In this document: piece after piece, positions 14,300-16,011 of the stretch
Numbering within the stretch: the first letter of the stretch is position 1
Layout: every line of letters starts with the position of its first letter
NCBI RefSeq assembly: GCF_003463825.1
Contig: NZ_QSDY01000043.1
Span: forward strand, 1 to 16,011
Source of the DNA: Veillonella sp. AM51-8BH
GTDB taxonomy: Bacteria; Bacillota; Negativicutes; Veillonellales; Veillonellaceae
Direction: 5' to 3'
DNA: 16,011 nt
Position numbers and translations under genes: made by a program
Notes under the pieces: model-generated
Seen by the model: only the letters and a program-made list of their open reading frames with translations
The model's database searches: none
Told to the model about the DNA's origin: nothing

Positions 14300-16011
14300 T
14301 TATCTACCGTTTTTAACGATATTGTCCATCCAGTTGAATAATTCATCTAAATCATAGTCGCCAGAATGATCTACACCAAATGGTGTTGCCATATCTACGT
14401 TGTACCCAAGGTTTTGAGCACGTGTACCTACGATCAATGGGATGGCTACGGATGTATTGCTATCAGCTGTACCATAGCGAATACGATAGTAGCGTGCATT
14501 TGTCGCTGCTGGAGAACCGAGATAGTTCATTGGGTTCATCATAGTAACGATTTTAGCATTTTCTACGTATACATCTTGGTTAGGTGTTGTATCGTGTAAT
14601 GCAGCAGTAATTGTAAAGTGATTATTATCTGTAGCACTTGTACCGAATAGATTATTCTCTCCAGAGTCATTAGAACGGGAGTCGAATGCACCTGGTGCTT
14701 TAGAACGACTTACAAATTGATTATAAGCTTCCCAGTTAATATCTTTTATAGCGCCTGTTTTATTATCTCGTACAAAGTATGTATGTTTAGATAAATCAGT
14801 ACCTTTAGCTTGTGCTTTATTTGCTGCATCGATGATGAATTCTTTCACATAATTTTTGAAAGTACCATTGCCATTCTTATCTAGTTTCAATACACGCCCC
14901 ATAGAGTCATGTAATTGTAAGTTATTTACGTATTCTGGGAAGTGTTCGCTTAGTAAGTTAGAGTATGCTACATCATCAGCATTCAAGTTTACACGTTGCG
15001 TTGTACGTTGCGGAGGAGCTGTATTGCCACCTACGTTGGCTTGAGGCAATTCACCTTGGCCCATCGTTACTTTATTGAAAGATGTAATACCTTTATAGCT
15101 CCATTCATAGGCCATATCAGCCGCATCAAGGTTTGTAATAGGTGCATAGGCAGAAACTGCATATACATTGGTTGCCGCTGTAGCAGCACCTAATGCTTGT
15201 AAATATGGTTGGAAGTCAGAGTTGTTACCAGTGGCACCTTGCAATAAGGATACAGCACCACCAGCACTTGTACCATTAGTGATGATACGATTTGCATTAC
15301 CTGGCATTGTGGAATCGTTAGCATGTAAGTATGCTGTGGCAGCTTGTAAGTCAACAATAACTGCAGGCGCTTTACCGATAAAGTTGCCATCGGATGCTTT
15401 ATTTGTACGACCGCGTGTAGCCGGGGAAGCTACTACATAGCCACGGGATAATGCGTAAAGAACACTATTAGGTTTGCCATTTTCCACTTTTGGAGTCATA
15501 GCTTGGCTTGGCATATAACCACCTACCGCATTTGGCATGAAGATAGGGGCTGTTTGCGTATTGTAACCATTTATAGTGCCATTGTTGAAGTATTCTTCTG
15601 GTACATAAATGTTCATGTACTGTTGATCGATATCGATTGGATTAGCCACGTAAGGGATATATTCGAAGGCGCGATATTTGATTTCCTTATTATCCACAGT
15701 AGTAGACATGGATTCGTAATTCTTCACGTCGAAAGCAAGGCTAATCTTCGCAGAGGTATCGGCTTGCAATGGCGGTTCTATTGGTTGAGAAAGAATATTT
15801 TTTTCTTCATTTACACCAGTACCTTTTGTGGAAGCTTCATTACGAGCATCTACATAAGATTGAGGTAATTTATTTTCTTGAGCTTTAGCTTGTGCCTCAG
15901 CTTCGGCTTTAGCTTTAGTTTTTGCTTCTGCCTCAGCCTGAGCTTTAGCGGCAGCTTCAGCTTGTGCTTTAGCTTCAGCTTCGGCTTTAGCTTTTGCTTC
16001 TGCCTCAGCCT
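14300..16011 (-). CDS. Tannase-family (subtype B) serine esterase, 5' end outside the window
   Basis: Predicted alpha/beta-hydrolase esterase resembling subtype B bacterial tannases (TanLp type), which cleave gallate esters. 569 residues are visible; the frame stays open to the window edge, so the N-terminus (probably with a signal peptide) is missing. Visible residues 1-44 are an Ala-Glu-Lys-Gln repeat and about 45-85 a linker. The catalytic part follows, with MNIYVPEEYF, APIFMPNAVGGYMP, ALSRGYVVASPATRGRT, nucleophile S248 in NGTSAGGAVS, probable D516 (YGTADSNTS) and H548 (GVDHSGDYDLDELF). The Ser-Asp and Asp-His spacings (268 and 32) are close to those of TanLp (256 and 32, from memory). 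A TTG at 15769 could start a shorter protein, but it has no reason to be preferred because the coding frame continues upstream. The substrate is inferred from family. The gene stands opposite to cysK. Confidence 0.82.
   Translation of the reverse strand, partial: AEAEAKAKAEAEAKAQAEAAAKAQAEAEAKTKAKAEAEAQAKAQENKLPQSYVDARNEASTKGTGVNEEKNILSQPIEPPLQADTSAKISLAFDVKNYESMSTTVDNKEIKYRAFEYIPYVANPIDIDQQYMNIYVPEEYFNNGTINGYNTQTAPIFMPNAVGGYMPSQAMTPKVENGKPNSVLYALSRGYVVASPATRGRTNKASDGNFIGKAPAVIVDLQAATAYLHANDSTMPGNANRIITNGTSAGGAVSLLQGATGNNSDFQPYLQALGAATAATNVYAVSAYAPITNLDAADMAYEWSYKGITSFNKVTMGQGELPQANVGGNTAPPQRTTQRVNLNADDVAYSNLLSEHFPEYVNNLQLHDSMGRVLKLDKNGNGTFKNYVKEFIIDAANKAQAKGTDLSKHTYFVRDNKTGAIKDINWEAYNQFVSRSKAPGAFDSRSNDSGENNLFGTSATDNNHFTITAALHDTTPNQDVYVENAKIVTMMNPMNYLGSPAATNARYYRIRYGTADSNTSVAIPLIVGTRAQNLGYNVDMATPFGVDHSGDYDLDELFNWMDNIVKNGR
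15878..16011 (-). repeat. In-gene Ala/Glu/Lys/Gln repeat of the tannase gene
   Basis: On the minus strand the codons give units such as AEAEAKAKAEAEAKAQ and AEAEAKTKAKAEAEAQ. The DNA is also repeated: the string GCTTCTGCCTCAGCCT occurs ending at 15938 and again at the window edge, about 73 nt apart. Alternating Ala with charged residues predicts one long helix or stalk. The repeat runs out of the window, so its full length is unknown. Confidence 0.85.

Noticed and set aside
14366..15868. Several plus-strand open frames opposite the tannase gene
   Set aside because: They are antisense to a clearly coding frame with a conserved catalytic triad, and lack ribosome binding sites and family features.
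15878..16011. Short repeated units that could suggest a CRISPR array or intergenic tandem repeat
   Set aside because: The units are imperfect, have no spacers and keep one reading frame coding for Ala, Glu, Lys and Gln, so they are protein repeats.

Overview
The window looks like a chromosomal segment of an AT-rich Negativicutes bacterium, most likely Veillonella or a close relative. The basis is its low-GC codon use, strong AGGAGG-type ribosome binding sites, the DUF1934-argS-pyrG order, an anaerobe's gene set (cytoplasmic molybdopterin enzyme, iron-type alcohol dehydrogenase, an AhpC peroxiredoxin) and lipoprotein or extracellular esterase genes. The genus is inferred from gene content, not from a marker gene. 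No tRNA, rRNA, CRISPR array, insertion sequence or phage gene was seen.

Layout. 1-3737: a single-subunit molybdopterin/4Fe-4S oxidoreductase carrying a nine-G tract, then a brnQ branched-chain amino acid carrier with its own promoter and a strong terminator. 3763-5963: a promoter, a GldA-like iron alcohol dehydrogenase, a DUF1653 protein and a Cof-type HAD phosphatase, closely spaced as one unit. 5974-6511: a decayed DUF3829 lipoprotein remnant and a terminator. 6565-7477: a secreted cyclophilin-type prolyl isomerase lipoprotein overlapping a GIY-YIG protein. 7488-11556: a housekeeping unit of DUF1934 (YwiB-like), argS, pyrG and a small membrane protein, closed by a terminator that lies partly inside the last gene. 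11609-12478: peroxiredoxin ahpC with a long, structured 3' region. 12617-14222: an Rrf2 regulator (CymR-like, no cysteines) and cysK, with a palindrome just after the predicted transcription start. cysK has lost one base near its 3' end. 14246-16011: a bidirectional terminator and, on the minus strand, a tannase-family (subtype B) serine esterase. Its N-terminal part, running off the window, is an Ala/Glu/Lys/Gln repeat.

How the genes work together. rrf2-cysK looks like a self-regulated cysteine-synthesis unit. The argS-pyrG block joins tRNA charging and CTP supply. brnQ imports branched-chain amino acids. AhpC removes peroxides. The tannase would act outside the cytoplasm on gallate-type esters.

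Most of the window is ordinary. The parts that merit a second look are the G9 tract, the cysK frameshift, the repeat-bearing tannase, and the intergenic island after ahpC. No convincing new multi-gene system is visible.
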